A DNA stretch of 64,000 nucleotides from Paludibacteraceae bacterium (GCA_024401435.1 JAKSLB010000002.1:62001-126000); one strand, 5' to 3'; positions 7,934 to 18,572 are shown, numbered from the stretch's first letter. Notes: generated from the letters alone by a model not told the origin. Made by a program: numbers and translations.

Positions 7934-9913
7934 TTATTTCAATACCTTCATTACACAATCACATGATTTGATAATGTAAACACCAGCACTTAAATTCTTC
8001 ATGTCTATGTATTGACTGTTGCCTGTACTGATGATGTTTCCTGATACATTGTATAATGTCCAATCACATATTTTCCCAATGTCGAATCTTTGTAAAAATG
8101 TGTCGTAATAGGGTGATTCTGCATGGCTTACTTCTTTGTCCTCAGTTCCTGTTGAAGTGCTTTCTCCGAATTTTAGATTTCTTAAGGAAAACTCTTTTGC
8201 ATTTCCGCTGACGGTTAGAAATAGGTCTTGTATTCCGGATAATTCGTTAAATGTGCCACCATTTACTTCTGTCCATTGATCATCCTCTTGGTAAGGAAGT
8301 TCGCAACTTGCAATTACGGGTCCGTTTTTGCTTCCTTTACGAATGCTGAGTTTTCCTCCATTGGCATTTTTGACAACAATCGACCAATTTTTAGATTGAA
8401 TGCTATCTGTTATGACGTTTTCAAAGAGTGCCCAACCACCATCTTTCATGGCTAATTCGTCATTTTCGTTTAGCCGTATATGCATACCATTGTCGAATCC
8501 GTTGCCAGGTAGTGAATCTCGAACGATTCGTAGAAAATCTATTCGGTCTAGTTCTGCGAAATTTTCACCTACACGCACTTCTATGAAATTTCCTCCACGT
8601 TTCAGTTTTACTGGAATATAGACTATGGAATTTTCTGGAAATGTTCCCCACGCACCTGTTGGCGGTAGTTTGACAACTCTGTTTTCCCCATTAATACTTA
8701 CATTATGTGTTGCATCAGTACCTCCATTGGCATAACGATAGCGAAGCAGATAGTCTCCTTCTTGCATAATATTGATTGGTAGGCGAACAGAACTGCCAGA
8801 TGTGTTGATATAAGCTACATATTCTCCATTGGAAGCTGTGTTGCTTCCTGTGATGACCAAATCGCCCGAAACACCTCGTGTGAGTTTCCCATGCTCTGCT
8901 TCAACGCTAAGATATCGACCTAAGAAGGGTTGACCCATCTCAGGCCAGTTGTCATCTGTAAAGACAATGTCTCGTACGTGTAGGGTGGGGGCACCATTGG
9001 ATTTTGAATTGTAATAGTGATGAACAAATCGAATGCGATTCAAGTCTTTGAATGCTTCTCCACCACCTGGACCATAATAACGTCCGTATCGTTCCATTAA
9101 GATAGTTCCACCACCATTTGTTAGAGATTTGCCACTTCTGTCGATATATGGTCCTGTAATGTTATCAGCTCGACCAACAGTTGTTTTGTAGGTGTTTTGA
9201 CTTAATTCTGATCCCATTTTACAACATACGTCCCATGCTGTAAATAGGAAATATTGTCCATTATGCTCGATGATACTGGGACCTTCGATTCCAGATCCTC
9301 CGCGAGATGCTATTTTATAGACAGTTTGATCGTAATTGGCTTGCTTCCCTGTCGATTCATCCAACCGAATTAGTCGAATGCCATCCCACCAAGAGCCGAA
9401 TGTCATCCAATAATTATTATTAGCATCTTTTACTACGTCTGCGTCGATAGCATTGTAGTTGTTCCCACTTCCGCTACGAACCACTTCTCCCATATCTGTC
9501 CAACCATTTTGAATGGGCGCACTATTGGACATATACCCAATACCCGATGTGTTTTTGCCAAATGCTGAACCTGTGTAATATACTCTAAACTGATTCCCAA
9601 AATAGTATAAGTCTGGCGCCCAAATATCTTCGATTTGATTGTTTGTGACATTTTTAAGCCAATTGGGAATTGAAGGAAGTGTCTTGCCCAATGTTTTCCA
9701 ATTGAACGCATCCTCTGATGTGTAGAGTGTCAGCATATTGTTGGTAACCATAAGCGCATATCCATCTTCATAACGAACGATAGAAGGATCATGACCACCA
9801 AACAAATTGTCTTTCGCATACCAGTTTTGAGAACAAATTGTATGGGTTGTTAGAACCAATAAAGAAAATGTTAAACCTATATAATGAATAATACGTTTTG
9901 CTGATGAGTTCAT
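7934..9913 (-). CDS. GH43 endo-arabinanase-like enzyme with CBM6-type module and T9SS tail
   Basis: The start is placed at the ATG giving MNSSAKRIIHYIG, which begins a signal peptide; the frame extends 16 codons further upstream into an intergenic hairpin. The 659-residue protein has the three GH43 acidic residues: D42 in GGHDPSI, D157 in NAIDADV and E210 in GIEGPS, plus the YYGPGGG motif seen in endo-1,5-alpha-L-arabinanases. A CBM6/35-like beta-sandwich follows (about residues 330-460). The last 60 residues (DWTLYNVSGNII...NLSAGVYIIK) form a type A T9SS sorting domain, so the enzyme should act outside the cell on arabinan or arabinoxylan side chains. It is the last gene of a minus-strand block with the PL1-CE8 and GH30 genes. 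Confidence 0.87.
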   Translation of the reverse strand: MNSSAKRIIHYIGLTFSLLVLTTHTICSQNWYAKDNLFGGHDPSIVRYEDGYALMVTNNMLTLYTSEDAFNWKTLGKTLPSIPNWLKNVTNNQIEDIWAPDLYYFGNQFRVYYTGSAFGKNTSGIGYMSNSAPIQNGWTDMGEVVRSGSGNNYNAIDADVVKDANNNYWMTFGSWWDGIRLIRLDESTGKQANYDQTVYKIASRGGSGIEGPSIIEHNGQYFLFTAWDVCCKMGSELSQNTYKTTVGRADNITGPYIDRSGKSLTNGGGTILMERYGRYYGPGGGEAFKDLNRIRFVHHYYNSKSNGAPTLHVRDIVFTDDNWPEMGQPFLGRYLSVEAEHGKLTRGVSGDLVITGSNTASNGEYVAYINTSGSSVRLPINIMQEGDYLLRYRYANGGTDATHNVSINGENRVVKLPPTGAWGTFPENSIVYIPVKLKRGGNFIEVRVGENFAELDRIDFLRIVRDSLPGNGFDNGMHIRLNENDELAMKDGGWALFENVITDSIQSKNWSIVVKNANGGKLSIRKGSKNGPVIASCELPYQEDDQWTEVNGGTFNELSGIQDLFLTVSGNAKEFSLRNLKFGESTSTGTEDKEVSHAESPYYDTFLQRFDIGKICDWTLYNVSGNIISTGNSQYIDMKNLSAGVYIIKSCDCVMKVLK

Positions 9914-9949
9914 AGTGTTTGTCGTTTGTTTAAAATGTGTAAAGTTTAT

Positions 9950-9985
9950 GCAAATCGACAATACGGTTATATATTGTCGATTTGC
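9950..9985 (-). other. Perfect 14-bp hairpin between the PL1-CE8 and GH43 genes
   Basis: GCAAATCGACAATA pairs exactly with TATTGTCGATTTGC around an 8-nt loop. No T tract follows in either direction, so it is not a canonical intrinsic terminator. Lying 13 bases past the stop of the upstream gene, it may protect an mRNA end or mark a processing site. Confidence 0.6.
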
Positions 9986-9998
9986 TTGATTCTAACTG

Positions 9999-12900
9999 CT
10001 AATCTTCTATTTGAAGTGTCTTTTTACCTCCTTGAATGTAAATATGACCCTTTTGAATTTTATGAACAATACGTCCTGATATATCATATGTAGGAGATGA
10101 ACTTTCGTTATTTAAGTTGATGTCAGAGATCTCAGTGGCATCTTCGCAGTTGCATTCTTCCACTTCCAATAAGATGATAAAACATATTTGTTTTGTGCTA
10201 ATGGTGAATGTAAACTGATTGCAGATTTCATCTTCGAATGTATAAGAAACACTGCATGGATTAGTGGTGTGATTGTAACTGCTTAAATTTGTGTTGAAAG
10301 GAAGAGAAACATTTTCCCCTGCAATTTCTGTTAAAACAGCAGTTTGTGAAGAATCGTTTGTAAATCCTATGAATGTTATCTTTTTCGGACGAATATTCTT
10401 TGGCAAATAAAAGGTGTTTTGTGCATTGTTGGAATTTTTAAAAGTTGTGTAACTTTTTCCATTATAGGAGATATCCACACCATTTAGTATGGCTTTGTCA
10501 TCTCTTCCTGTGATAGCCCAACTGTAATCTTGTGCGTTTGTTTCCGTACAAGTCCAGTGATTATCGTTAGATGAATTAGCATCTTGTGATGTGATGCCAT
10601 TTTTATAATAGAAGATGAATGATTTAGAGCCATGCTCTTGTTCTTCCTCTTGTTGCGTTTGTTCTGATGAGGAGATGGTATTAGAAGCAGATCCTAATCC
10701 TCCCATTGCATTGGCAGCTCTAACTGTGAATAAATCGGAGGACGATGCGTTAGAGGGAATGGAGAAATAGTTGTTGGTGGTGTTCCCAATATATTTATCA
10801 TTTTGGAAAATAGCATAACAACGAGCATTTGATTTATGATTCCAATGAAGAGTGTTATTGTTCATTGTAAGAGTTGGTGCATCAACTTGTTTTGCATCGT
10901 TGTCAGGTTGCCAGTTGTCTGTGCCACTCATTACGTTTTGAATCGTATACTTGTTAGCTTCGTCAGCGGAAAGAACAGGATTAATCCAAACGGTTGTGCC
11001 ATCTTTGGTATATGAAGAACGTCGTTTGCTAAGATCAATAGGGTTACCATTGACATCTACACTATTGTATTCTGCAAATAGAGTAGGAACAACATTCATA
11101 GGATCGCCCCATGCTGCATCAGAAGGCTTTATCAGCATTTTCGTGTTGATATAAACACATTTGGGTGAGTTGCTCCAAGCACGTCCTAATCGATAGTTCC
11201 CGTTACAAGTGGAATAGCCATCGATTGTACAATCACGGAAAACATATCCCCACGATGTACTGGCAGATGGTGCGGTGATACAGTTGTTGGATCTGTTTTC
11301 TAAGTATAGAAGACAACGGTTGAAAAAGACATCTCCTGTTCCACAAATAAAATCTACGGTTCCGTGAATCTCACAATCTTCGGAATAGAAACGGCCATTT
11401 GATTTTGAATAATAGGTGTCCTGTGTGCTAAGCATACGGACGAACTTATAGATGTTTTTGTTCCCTTGATCCATTAATACAACATATCGGTTAGCGGAAG
11501 CATTGGGATTATAATAAGCTCTGTTTTGTAATGTGATGTCTTGTAGATACATGTCGCTAGTGCTTGATGATAGTTTGAGAGTGGCGGTTACACTGATACC
11601 TTCTGTTGAAGATGTGTTGTATAGTGTAACGCCTTTCATACTTTGTCCTATGAAAGAAACATTTTTCTTCGTCCATGTGGTCATCTGGTTGTTGTCACCT
11701 GTTAGTGATCCTATATTATATTCACCATTGGGGAAGAAGATGACGAAACGATTTTTAGAACTTGCTTCTGCAGCTGCTTTAGCAGCTTTGAAATCACCAT
11801 CCACGCCTACAACAAAGTCAAATGGAGCGCGTTCCACTGTTGGAGTATCAGGTTCTTCTTGCTCTTCTTCAGATTCGATACCCATTACTTCATTGACGAT
11901 AGAATTGATGTATAATTCAAGGTATGTGTATCCGCTTGGAGCGGTTTTTTCACCATCTGAAGCGTCGTTCATATTTAACCCTTTTTTGTTTTCCCAATTG
12001 TCTGGCATACCATCTCCATCTGAATCTTTAGGGGCAGCTTCGCTTTTGTAGGTTGGCCATCCTCCCACATCAGAAGGTGAGTCAATGATACCTTTCCCTC
12101 CGAGTTTTGAACCCGTGTAGGTGTATGTCCCATTTTTAACTTCGTTACTAATTCGAGTGTCTACAGCATCACGTTTATAGGAAGCACCTGCCCATTGCAG
12201 TACTTTCAAGTATGCATCTTTCGCACTTTGTGTGGTTACAGGAAGAACTGAGTATTCTGAATAAGAACGAATGGTTTGTAATGACATATCCCAATTGTTC
12301 CCGTTGTCAATGTCGAATCCGTTCCAGTCCCAGTTATCTCCTTTGCCATCCATATAGTTGCCATTTACATAAAAGTGACCATATACACCTTTCGGTTGGT
12401 CGTTAGAACCATCATCTGCATTCGGTTGGAAAATTCTATATTTAATGCTGGATTTTGTAGCAGGACCTGATTTGTAGTAGTTGTTAATGAAATTATAAGA
12501 ACCTCCTTCAGCCGCATATCCACTGTTGGTGTTACCCCAATTGTAAAAAACGTTATTTCGAAGGTCAACTAACTCTTTGTCGGCTTGATTTGAGTAGCGG
12601 CTACCGCAAAGACGTGGATTTCGACTGTCATGATGAGCTAATAAGTTGTGATGAAAAGAAGCTCCTTGTCCACCCCATATTCCACCATATCCGTGATAAC
12701 CTTTAGGGTGAAGTGAACCACGAAGACTTTCGGCTATGAGGCACCATTGAAGAGTGAAATTTTTGTTGTCATAAAATGAGGCACATTCATCGGTGCACCA
12801 ACTCATAGAACAGTGGTCGATGATGATGTCACTTCTATTTCTTCCCCAAATAGCGTCTCTATCTTGGTATGGAGAACCATCTGTGTTATATCCGTCTGGT

Positions 12901-13295
12901 TTGTCTGTCCCTAATCGAAAGCGGAGGAAACGAATGATAACATTGTTGGCTTGCAAATAGACATCATAATTTTTAATGCAAATACCATCGCCAGGTGCTG
13001 TTTGTCCCGCAATTGTTAAATCTCCATTTTTGATGGTTAGACGAGAATTCAGTTCAATGATTCCTGAAACATCGAATACAATAGTTCTAGCTCCTGATAA
13101 GTTGGTGCCATAACGAAGGGTTCCTTTGCTTCCATCATCAGCAAGTGATGTGACATGATATACGATACCCCCACGACCACCTGTGGTGTACATTCCGTGA
13201 CCTTCTGCGCCAGGAAAGGCAGGAAGGTCTCCTGCAAAAACTATGGTTGGTAAACACAGAAAAAATGCAACAATTAATTTTGTTATGGTTCTCAT
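9999..13295 (-). CDS. Bifunctional PL1 pectate lyase / CE8 pectin methylesterase
   Basis: The 1098-residue secreted protein has a signal peptide (to about 21). Next comes a PL1 pectate lyase beta-helix (about 25-350: AFPGAEGHG start, DIIIDHCSMSW strand, catalytic-region RNPRLCG near 227). A calcium-loop linker DSDGDGMPDNWEN leads into a CE8 pectin methylesterase (about 490-790) with catalytic motifs QDT near 628, GTVDFICG near 645, and LGRAW. A fibronectin-like module and a ~190-residue C-terminal region follow, ending YDISGRIVHK...GGKKTLQIE, probably a T9SS tail. CE8 removes methyl esters and PL1 cleaves the resulting polygalacturonate, so the fusion couples successive steps. All named motifs are intact. 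The 85-bp gap to the GH43 gene and shared direction suggest co-transcription. Confidence 0.88.
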   Translation of the reverse strand: MRTITKLIVAFFLCLPTIVFAGDLPAFPGAEGHGMYTTGGRGGIVYHVTSLADDGSKGTLRYGTNLSGARTIVFDVSGIIELNSRLTIKNGDLTIAGQTAPGDGICIKNYDVYLQANNVIIRFLRFRLGTDKPDGYNTDGSPYQDRDAIWGRNRSDIIIDHCSMSWCTDECASFYDNKNFTLQWCLIAESLRGSLHPKGYHGYGGIWGGQGASFHHNLLAHHDSRNPRLCGSRYSNQADKELVDLRNNVFYNWGNTNSGYAAEGGSYNFINNYYKSGPATKSSIKYRIFQPNADDGSNDQPKGVYGHFYVNGNYMDGKGDNWDWNGFDIDNGNNWDMSLQTIRSYSEYSVLPVTTQSAKDAYLKVLQWAGASYKRDAVDTRISNEVKNGTYTYTGSKLGGKGIIDSPSDVGGWPTYKSEAAPKDSDGDGMPDNWENKKGLNMNDASDGEKTAPSGYTYLELYINSIVNEVMGIESEEEQEEPDTPTVERAPFDFVVGVDGDFKAAKAAAEASSKNRFVIFFPNGEYNIGSLTGDNNQMTTWTKKNVSFIGQSMKGVTLYNTSSTEGISVTATLKLSSSTSDMYLQDITLQNRAYYNPNASANRYVVLMDQGNKNIYKFVRMLSTQDTYYSKSNGRFYSEDCEIHGTVDFICGTGDVFFNRCLLYLENRSNNCITAPSASTSWGYVFRDCTIDGYSTCNGNYRLGRAWSNSPKCVYINTKMLIKPSDAAWGDPMNVVPTLFAEYNSVDVNGNPIDLSKRRSSYTKDGTTVWINPVLSADEANKYTIQNVMSGTDNWQPDNDAKQVDAPTLTMNNNTLHWNHKSNARCYAIFQNDKYIGNTTNNYFSIPSNASSSDLFTVRAANAMGGLGSASNTISSSEQTQQEEEQEHGSKSFIFYYKNGITSQDANSSNDNHWTCTETNAQDYSWAITGRDDKAILNGVDISYNGKSYTTFKNSNNAQNTFYLPKNIRPKKITFIGFTNDSSQTAVLTEIAGENVSLPFNTNLSSYNHTTNPCSVSYTFEDEICNQFTFTISTKQICFIILLEVEECNCEDATEISDINLNNESSSPTYDISGRIVHKIQKGHIYIQGGKKTLQIED

Positions 13296-13353
13296 CGCTT
13301 CAAATGAATTAAAAAGTTTTTGGGATTTTACCCCTATGAAAATATTATTAATG

Positions 13354-13386
13354 AGTTTCCTCTGATTTCGTATTATGAAGGAAACT
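13354..13386 (-). terminator. Weak hairpin downstream of the GH30 gene
   Basis: AGTTTCC pairs with GGAAACT across a 19-nt loop in the gap between the GH30 and PL1-CE8 genes. There is no clear T run. It may be a weak terminator or chance. Confidence 0.25.
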
Positions 13387-13412
13387 TTGATTTTATGGTT
13401 TCTTTTTAAGAC

Positions 13413-16061
13413 TTATTTAATAATGAATTTACAACTCTTAGGTTTACTCTTTCCTCTGATTTGTAGTAAATAGGTACCTTGAGGTAAATCATTTGTTCTT
13501 TTTGTGATTCTATTGATTCCTTTCTGAATCGGTTGATAGAAATTAGATTTCGTGTTTCCTTCCATATCTATAATCATGAAGTGACAATTTTCTTTTACAT
13601 CACTATTAATTAGGATTTCTATTTGATTGTCATTCGTATAGATGCAAATTGTTTTGTTTTCTGTGGACACAATGGTTGGGTTCTTTTGAGCTTCTTCAAT
13701 TGTGAATGAACCTGTTTTCTTGGCTTCTTCTTTCGCAGAACTAACTGTTGAAATAGTGTAACGATAGATGCCAGTAGTCTTAGCTACACCAGAGAAACTG
13801 ATGCTTTTATTGATGTTGTCGATGTTAACATCAATACCTTCTGGAGCAGATGGATTCCATGATATTTTTATAGAGTCTGCATTTTCCCATGAGTAAGAGA
13901 AACTGACAATTGAATCGTTCTCGCGAATGATTTGAGAAGATTCACCCATGCCTTCTTTGTTAAAGGAAGGTAAAGGTTTTTTGACGATTATTTTACCTAA
14001 TCCTACAATTTCTTCTGGATAGTCTTCTGAAAAATAAGTTCCTCCACCTAACGAAGTAGAGCCGATTGTAATGTCGTTTACTTCAAGATCTCCTTTGAGA
14101 ACTATCTTTGCACTGTCTGATACGATTATCTCATCTGCGGAAACATCTACATTTATTTCCAATGTTCCGTTATCCACAAATATTTTATTGGGACCTAAAG
14201 CATTTTTTTGATTAACGCTGAGAGTGCCTTCTGATAGAGTCCATGAACCATTTAGTTGCGATGCATCAGCATTTAGATTGAGGATTCCTTTGCTCGCTTT
14301 GATTAAGTCTCCATCGCCTATAATTGTTCCTACAATTTCAATTCCCGAAGAGTCAACAGGACCCGCGATGATAGTACAATTAGACTTGATGTTGATCTCT
14401 TTTGCAGTAAGAAGGTAAAGCGGATTTGCATTACTTGACATTAAGGTGCCACCATAGATGTTCAGGTGATCAATCGTACAATCTGCCGTGATGTTTAAAG
14501 TTCCGTTCTCTTCGATGGTTAATGGCGCATTTTGTGTCAACATACCTGTTTTTACTTCTCCGGAACGGATGATAGTTGTATCGATAGATTGAGGGACGCC
14601 AACAGGAGACCAATTCTCTTGTGTACTCCAAACATCGGATTTATTACAATCGTAGATGAAGGTTCTTGCCTTGGGTTTGTAAACAATGGTAGAAATACTA
14701 TTTCCAGGTAAGTCAATATTATTCAATTCGTTATATGTGCCAATGGTTGAACTCCATAATTCTTGAGAAGGAATACTGCGAATAATGGTTGCTGTTGTTC
14801 CCTCAGGGGAAAATGGTAATTTGACGTTTTGATTATAAACGTTTCGGTTAACTATGACAACTGTGAATTCATCATCGTTGGGACTTTTGAAAGCCGAAAC
14901 GATAATATTATTGTTATTGGATTGTGCGGAAATGTTTTTCCATCCACGACGAATGAATTTGGAATAATGACGTAATGCATGATAGTCACCTTGTATTACA
15001 TATCCATCATCTGTGGTATATCCATTTTCTGAAAATTCCAGATTAATACATCCATCGCCTTCGTCACCCCAAATAAGATTCCAGTGAAGATAGGAAACAA
15101 CGTGATTGACGGAGAAAGCGTATGACATAAATATCGCCATGTATAAAGGATCGTTGTCATCACGACCTCGAAGAGAACTGTTCTCTGTCATATACATTGG
15201 CTTCTTGTTTAGATAATCTTTAGAAAGAGAGGTCATGCTACCTAAAAATTCATCTGGGTAGTTATATCTGTACCCATCATCCTTATGGTTTTCTGAACCG
15301 CTATGATAGTAGTGAAAGTTGATACCTGTTAATTGCTTCATATCAACTGTATTGACGTAGTTTTGAACCTTATTCCAACCAATACCCAACACTTCAGGTC
15401 CTAAGATGCCAGGAACGCTGTCCAAATTTTTGATATTATTGTATACAGAGGATAGTGCATTTGAATAAGAAGCGATGCCTCCAGATTCATCAGGGTCGAA
15501 AATGGTGGATTCATAATCGGCGTCGCAATCTACTTCGTTTTGAATGCTGATGGTGTTGGGATAAACGTCCACAGCTTGGTATTGTTGAAGCGCACGTTTC
15601 CACCATGCTCCAAATTGATCGTATATATATCGACCATATTCTCTTTTTAAGGTAGGTTTTACAGAGCCACCAAGAGAACCAGTTAAAGCATTGTTCTGTT
15701 TGAGTGATGCGGGAGCAGACCAAGAAGACATTGTCAAAAAGAAATCATTGCCTAATCTTTTTTGAGCCTCATGAATGATTTCGGCATCGTATGTCAAATC
15801 AGCGTCTTCTTCTTGTGCCCAGTTTCCAACACGTAAGCCAGTCAAACCAAGTCCATTGAAGAGGGTGTCATATAAAACTTCTTTGTTTTTGTGGGTTGTT
15901 AACCAATCAAGATAGTACACGATTCCACCGCCAATTCCATCAATCGTTTGATAGGAAACGGAAGGGTCTATGTCTATAGTTGTCTGCCCGAATTGAGCGA
16001 AAGAGTTTGAACCAACTATTAGTAATATCCCAAGAAATACTTTCTTAAGTGCGGTTTTCAT
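13413..16061 (-). CDS. GH30 glycoside hydrolase with T9SS sorting tail
   Basis: The 882-residue protein has a signal peptide ending near SFAQ and a GH30 (beta/alpha)8 domain: QTIDGIGGG start, acid/base E176 in SIQNEVD, nucleophile E293 in MTENSS. A beta-sandwich follows (to about 470). GH30 members cleave xylan, beta-1,6-glucan or beta-1,6-galactan; I cannot fix the subfamily from sequence, though the setting favours a xylan- or pectin-linked target. Residues about 475-680 form a repetitive strand-rich region with autotransporter/passenger-like periodicity. Then comes a beta-sandwich and a type A T9SS tail (LPQGTYLLQIRGKSK). A -7-like TATCTTTG lies at 16097-16104. First gene of the minus-strand degradative block. 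Confidence 0.85.
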   Translation of the reverse strand: MKTALKKVFLGILLIVGSNSFAQFGQTTIDIDPSVSYQTIDGIGGGIVYYLDWLTTHKNKEVLYDTLFNGLGLTGLRVGNWAQEEDADLTYDAEIIHEAQKRLGNDFFLTMSSWSAPASLKQNNALTGSLGGSVKPTLKREYGRYIYDQFGAWWKRALQQYQAVDVYPNTISIQNEVDCDADYESTIFDPDESGGIASYSNALSSVYNNIKNLDSVPGILGPEVLGIGWNKVQNYVNTVDMKQLTGINFHYYHSGSENHKDDGYRYNYPDEFLGSMTSLSKDYLNKKPMYMTENSSLRGRDDNDPLYMAIFMSYAFSVNHVVSYLHWNLIWGDEGDGCINLEFSENGYTTDDGYVIQGDYHALRHYSKFIRRGWKNISAQSNNNNIIVSAFKSPNDDEFTVVIVNRNVYNQNVKLPFSPEGTTATIIRSIPSQELWSSTIGTYNELNNIDLPGNSISTIVYKPKARTFIYDCNKSDVWSTQENWSPVGVPQSIDTTIIRSGEVKTGMLTQNAPLTIEENGTLNITADCTIDHLNIYGGTLMSSNANPLYLLTAKEINIKSNCTIIAGPVDSSGIEIVGTIIGDGDLIKASKGILNLNADASQLNGSWTLSEGTLSVNQKNALGPNKIFVDNGTLEINVDVSADEIIVSDSAKIVLKGDLEVNDITIGSTSLGGGTYFSEDYPEEIVGLGKIIVKKPLPSFNKEGMGESSQIIRENDSIVSFSYSWENADSIKISWNPSAPEGIDVNIDNINKSISFSGVAKTTGIYRYTISTVSSAKEEAKKTGSFTIEEAQKNPTIVSTENKTICIYTNDNQIEILINSDVKENCHFMIIDMEGNTKSNFYQPIQKGINRITKRTNDLPQGTYLLQIRGKSKPKSCKFIIK

Positions 16062-16096
16062 TACGTGTCTTTTATGGTTAATGGTGCTAATTTACA

Positions 16097-16104
16097 CAAA
16101 GATA
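16097..16104 (-). promoter_or_regulatory. Possible -7 box of the GH30 gene
   Basis: TATCTTTG on the minus strand, 36 bases before the GH30 start, matches TAnnTTTG. No well-spaced -33 TTTG is visible. Confidence 0.4.
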
Positions 16105-16227
16105 GAAACTTGACAAAGAAATTTTTTGTTTTTTTTTCTTGTCTAAGAATGTTTTTCCCTATTTCCTCGGTTTTTAGCACATTCTAAGATATTTTTAAGG
16201 TATGAAAATATTCTGTTTCATTTTATG

Positions 16228-16259
16228 TTTGGCGGTTCGTTTTTTTTTATCTAATTTAG
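16228..16259 (+). promoter_or_regulatory. Promoter of the small secreted protein-fumarase pair
   Basis: TTTG, 20 bases, TAATTTAG: spacing matches the Bacteroidetes consensus exactly, with one mismatch in the -7 box. It lies 27 bases before the ATG at 16287. Confidence 0.5.
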
Positions 16260-16286
16260 CAGTCTAACATTAATGAAAAAATAGTT

Positions 16287-16781
16287 ATGAATAAAATTAC
16301 ATCAACATTGGCAGTCCTAAGTTTAGTTACTGTTAGTAGCTACGGACAAAAATTAGTAGAAGGTTCTTTGGATCAATTAAAAGGTGAGCAAAAAATCAAA
16401 ATAGAATACAACTATAATGATGCAGAGATAAAGGGAATGACTTTCTCTGAGTATGTTGCTCAAGAAAAGAATTGGGAAACAGGTAATGAAGAAATCAGAG
16501 CAAAATTCATTGAAGAATTCAATAATGCCTCTAAGGGAAAAATCAAGGCTACTAAAGAAGATTCCAAATACACTCTTGTTCTAAATATTAGTGAAGTTGG
16601 AAGATCTGGTGACGCAGAAGGTACTGCTTGTGTAAAAGATTCAGAAGGTAATGTTATCGCTAAAATCGAAAAAGTAAGAGGTGAAGGCGGTAAATGGGGT
16701 ACTCATATTAATTTGATGGGTGATGGTGCTAAAAGCATGGGTGAATCACTTGGAAAATTCTTTAAATCAAAAATGAAATAA
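16287..16781 (+). CDS. Small secreted protein of unknown function
   Basis: 164 residues with an N-terminal signal peptide ([21 protein letters not shown]). The mature part is lysine- and glutamate-rich with an alternating strand pattern around residues 85-135 ([25 protein letters not shown]) and an amphipathic C-terminus ([18 protein letters not shown]). It has no cysteine pair or lipobox, and I recognise no family. It is followed after 14 bases by fumarase, so both are probably on one transcript, but a functional link is not evident. Confidence 0.75.
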   Translation: MNKITSTLAVLSLVTVSSYGQKLVEGSLDQLKGEQKIKIEYNYNDAEIKGMTFSEYVAQEKNWETGNEEIRAKFIEEFNNASKGKIKATKEDSKYTLVLNISEVGRSGDAEGTACVKDSEGNVIAKIEKVRGEGGKWGTHINLMGDGAKSMGESLGKFFKSKMK

Positions 16782-16795
16782 AAAACAAACTCAGT

Positions 16796-18439
16796 ATGGC
16801 TGTAGAATTTAAGTATGCTCCAATGTTTCAAGTTGGAAAAGATGACACGGAGTATTATTTATTAAGCAAGGAGGGCGTTAGTGTAGGAAATTTTGAAGGT
16901 CATGAGATCTTGAAAGTGTCCAAAGAGGCATTAACACTCCTTTCTCAACAAGCTTTTCATGATGTTGAGTTTATGTTGCGTCGTTCTCACAATGAACAAG
17001 TCGCAGCTATTTTGAAAGATCCAGAAGCTTCTGAAAATGATAAATATGTAGCTCTACAATTCTTGCGTAATGCAGAAGTGGCATGTAAGGGAATCCTTCC
17101 TTTCTGTCAAGATACGGGAACTGCCATTATCCATGGAGAAAAAGGTCAACAAGTATGGACTGGTTTCGAGGATGAAGAAGCTTTGTCAAAAGGTGTATTT
17201 AACACTTATGTAAATGACAATTTGCGCTATTCTCAAAATGCACCATTAAATATGTATGATGAGGTGAATACGAAATGTAATTTGCCAGCTCAGATTGATA
17301 TCGAGGCTGTTGAAGGTTCTGAGTATCGCTTCGTTATGGTTGCCAAAGGTGGTGGCTCTGCAAATAAAACTTATTTTTATCCAATGACAAAAGCAACTAT
17401 CCAGAATGAAGGAACCCTTCTTCCATTCTTGGTTGAAAAAATGAAAACATTGGGTACTGCAGCTTGCCCTCCTTATCATATTGCTTTTGTTATCGGTGGA
17501 ACATCTGCTGAAAAGAACTTGTTAACAGTTAAATTGGCTTCTATCAAGTATTATGATAATTTGCCTACAACAGGAGATGAGACAGGTCGCGCATTCCGTG
17601 ATATTGATTTGGAAAACAAATTGTTGAAAGAGGCTCACAAGATTGGTTTGGGTGCTCAATTTGGTGGTAAGTATTTGGCTCATGATATTCGTGTGATTCG
17701 TTTGCCTCGCCATGGTGCATCTTGCCCTATCGGAATGGGTGTCAGCTGTTCTGCTGATAGAAATATCAAGGCTAAAATCAACAAAGAAGGTATCTGGATT
17801 GAGAAGATGGACGCAAATCCTTCTGAATTAATTCCAGCAGAATATTGCAAAGCCGGAGAAGGTGGAAATAGTATTGTTATTGACCTTGATAAGGGTATGG
17901 ATGCTGTTCGTGCAGAATTGACTAAATATCCTGTTAGTACACGTGTGAATTTAAAAGGTACAATTATTGTAGCTCGTGATATAGCACATGCTAAATTAAA
18001 GGCTCGTTTGGATGCCGGTGAAGATTTACCAAGCTATTTCAAAGATTATCCAGTATTGTATGCTGGTCCTGCTAAAACACCGGAAGGTTATCCTTGCGGC
18101 TCTATGGGACCTACTACTGCTAATCGTATGGATCCATATGTTGATGAGTTCCAAGATCATGGAGCTTCTTTGGTGATGATTGCTAAAGGTAATCGTTCTG
18201 ATGTTGTGACAAACGCTTGCCAAAAACACAAAGGTTTCTATTTGGGAACTATTGGTGGTGTGGCCGCTGTTTTGTCTAAGAGCTCCATCAAGAGCATCGA
18301 ATGTGTTGAATATCCAGAATTGGGTATGGAGGCTGTTTGGAAAATTAAGGTGGAAGATTTCCCTGCGTTCATCTTGGTGGATGATAAAGGGAATGACTTC
18401 TTCAAACAGTTGAAACCTTGGTGCCCTGGTTGTAAATAA
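16796..18439 (+). CDS. fumB: Class I (iron-sulfur) fumarate hydratase
   Basis: The 547-residue protein matches the single-chain class I fumarases, oxygen-sensitive [4Fe-4S] enzymes that interconvert fumarate and malate. Visible signatures are PFCQDTGT with likely cluster ligand C104, [23 protein letters not shown] and [19 protein letters not shown], followed by the C-terminal swivelling domain with [14 protein letters not shown]. Length is typical. The enzyme would serve the reductive branch leading to succinate, which many Bacteroidales use in fermentation. The start is the first ATG in frame. A strong terminator follows. Confidence 0.93.
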   Translation: MAVEFKYAPMFQVGKDDTEYYLLSKEGVSVGNFEGHEILKVSKEALTLLSQQAFHDVEFMLRRSHNEQVAAILKDPEASENDKYVALQFLRNAEVACKGILPFCQDTGTAIIHGEKGQQVWTGFEDEEALSKGVFNTYVNDNLRYSQNAPLNMYDEVNTKCNLPAQIDIEAVEGSEYRFVMVAKGGGSANKTYFYPMTKATIQNEGTLLPFLVEKMKTLGTAACPPYHIAFVIGGTSAEKNLLTVKLASIKYYDNLPTTGDETGRAFRDIDLENKLLKEAHKIGLGAQFGGKYLAHDIRVIRLPRHGASCPIGMGVSCSADRNIKAKINKEGIWIEKMDANPSELIPAEYCKAGEGGNSIVIDLDKGMDAVRAELTKYPVSTRVNLKGTIIVARDIAHAKLKARLDAGEDLPSYFKDYPVLYAGPAKTPEGYPCGSMGPTTANRMDPYVDEFQDHGASLVMIAKGNRSDVVTNACQKHKGFYLGTIGGVAAVLSKSSIKSIECVEYPELGMEAVWKIKVEDFPAFILVDDKGNDFFKQLKPWCPGCK

Positions 18440-18525
18440 CCTTATTGAAGTATTGATGAGTGAACTTTTGATTTTAATCATAACTTAGATTATATTGAAA
18501 GTTCAATTCTAATACAAAATATTTA

Positions 18526-18572
18526 AAAGCCTAATTAGCATGTGATCGTTGCTAATTAGGCTTTTTGTTTTT
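18526..18572 (+). terminator. Terminator of the fumarase transcript
   Basis: Perfect 14-bp stem AAAGCCTAATTAGC/GCTAATTAGGCTTT with an 11-nt loop, followed by TTGTTTTTTT. Confidence 0.9.
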
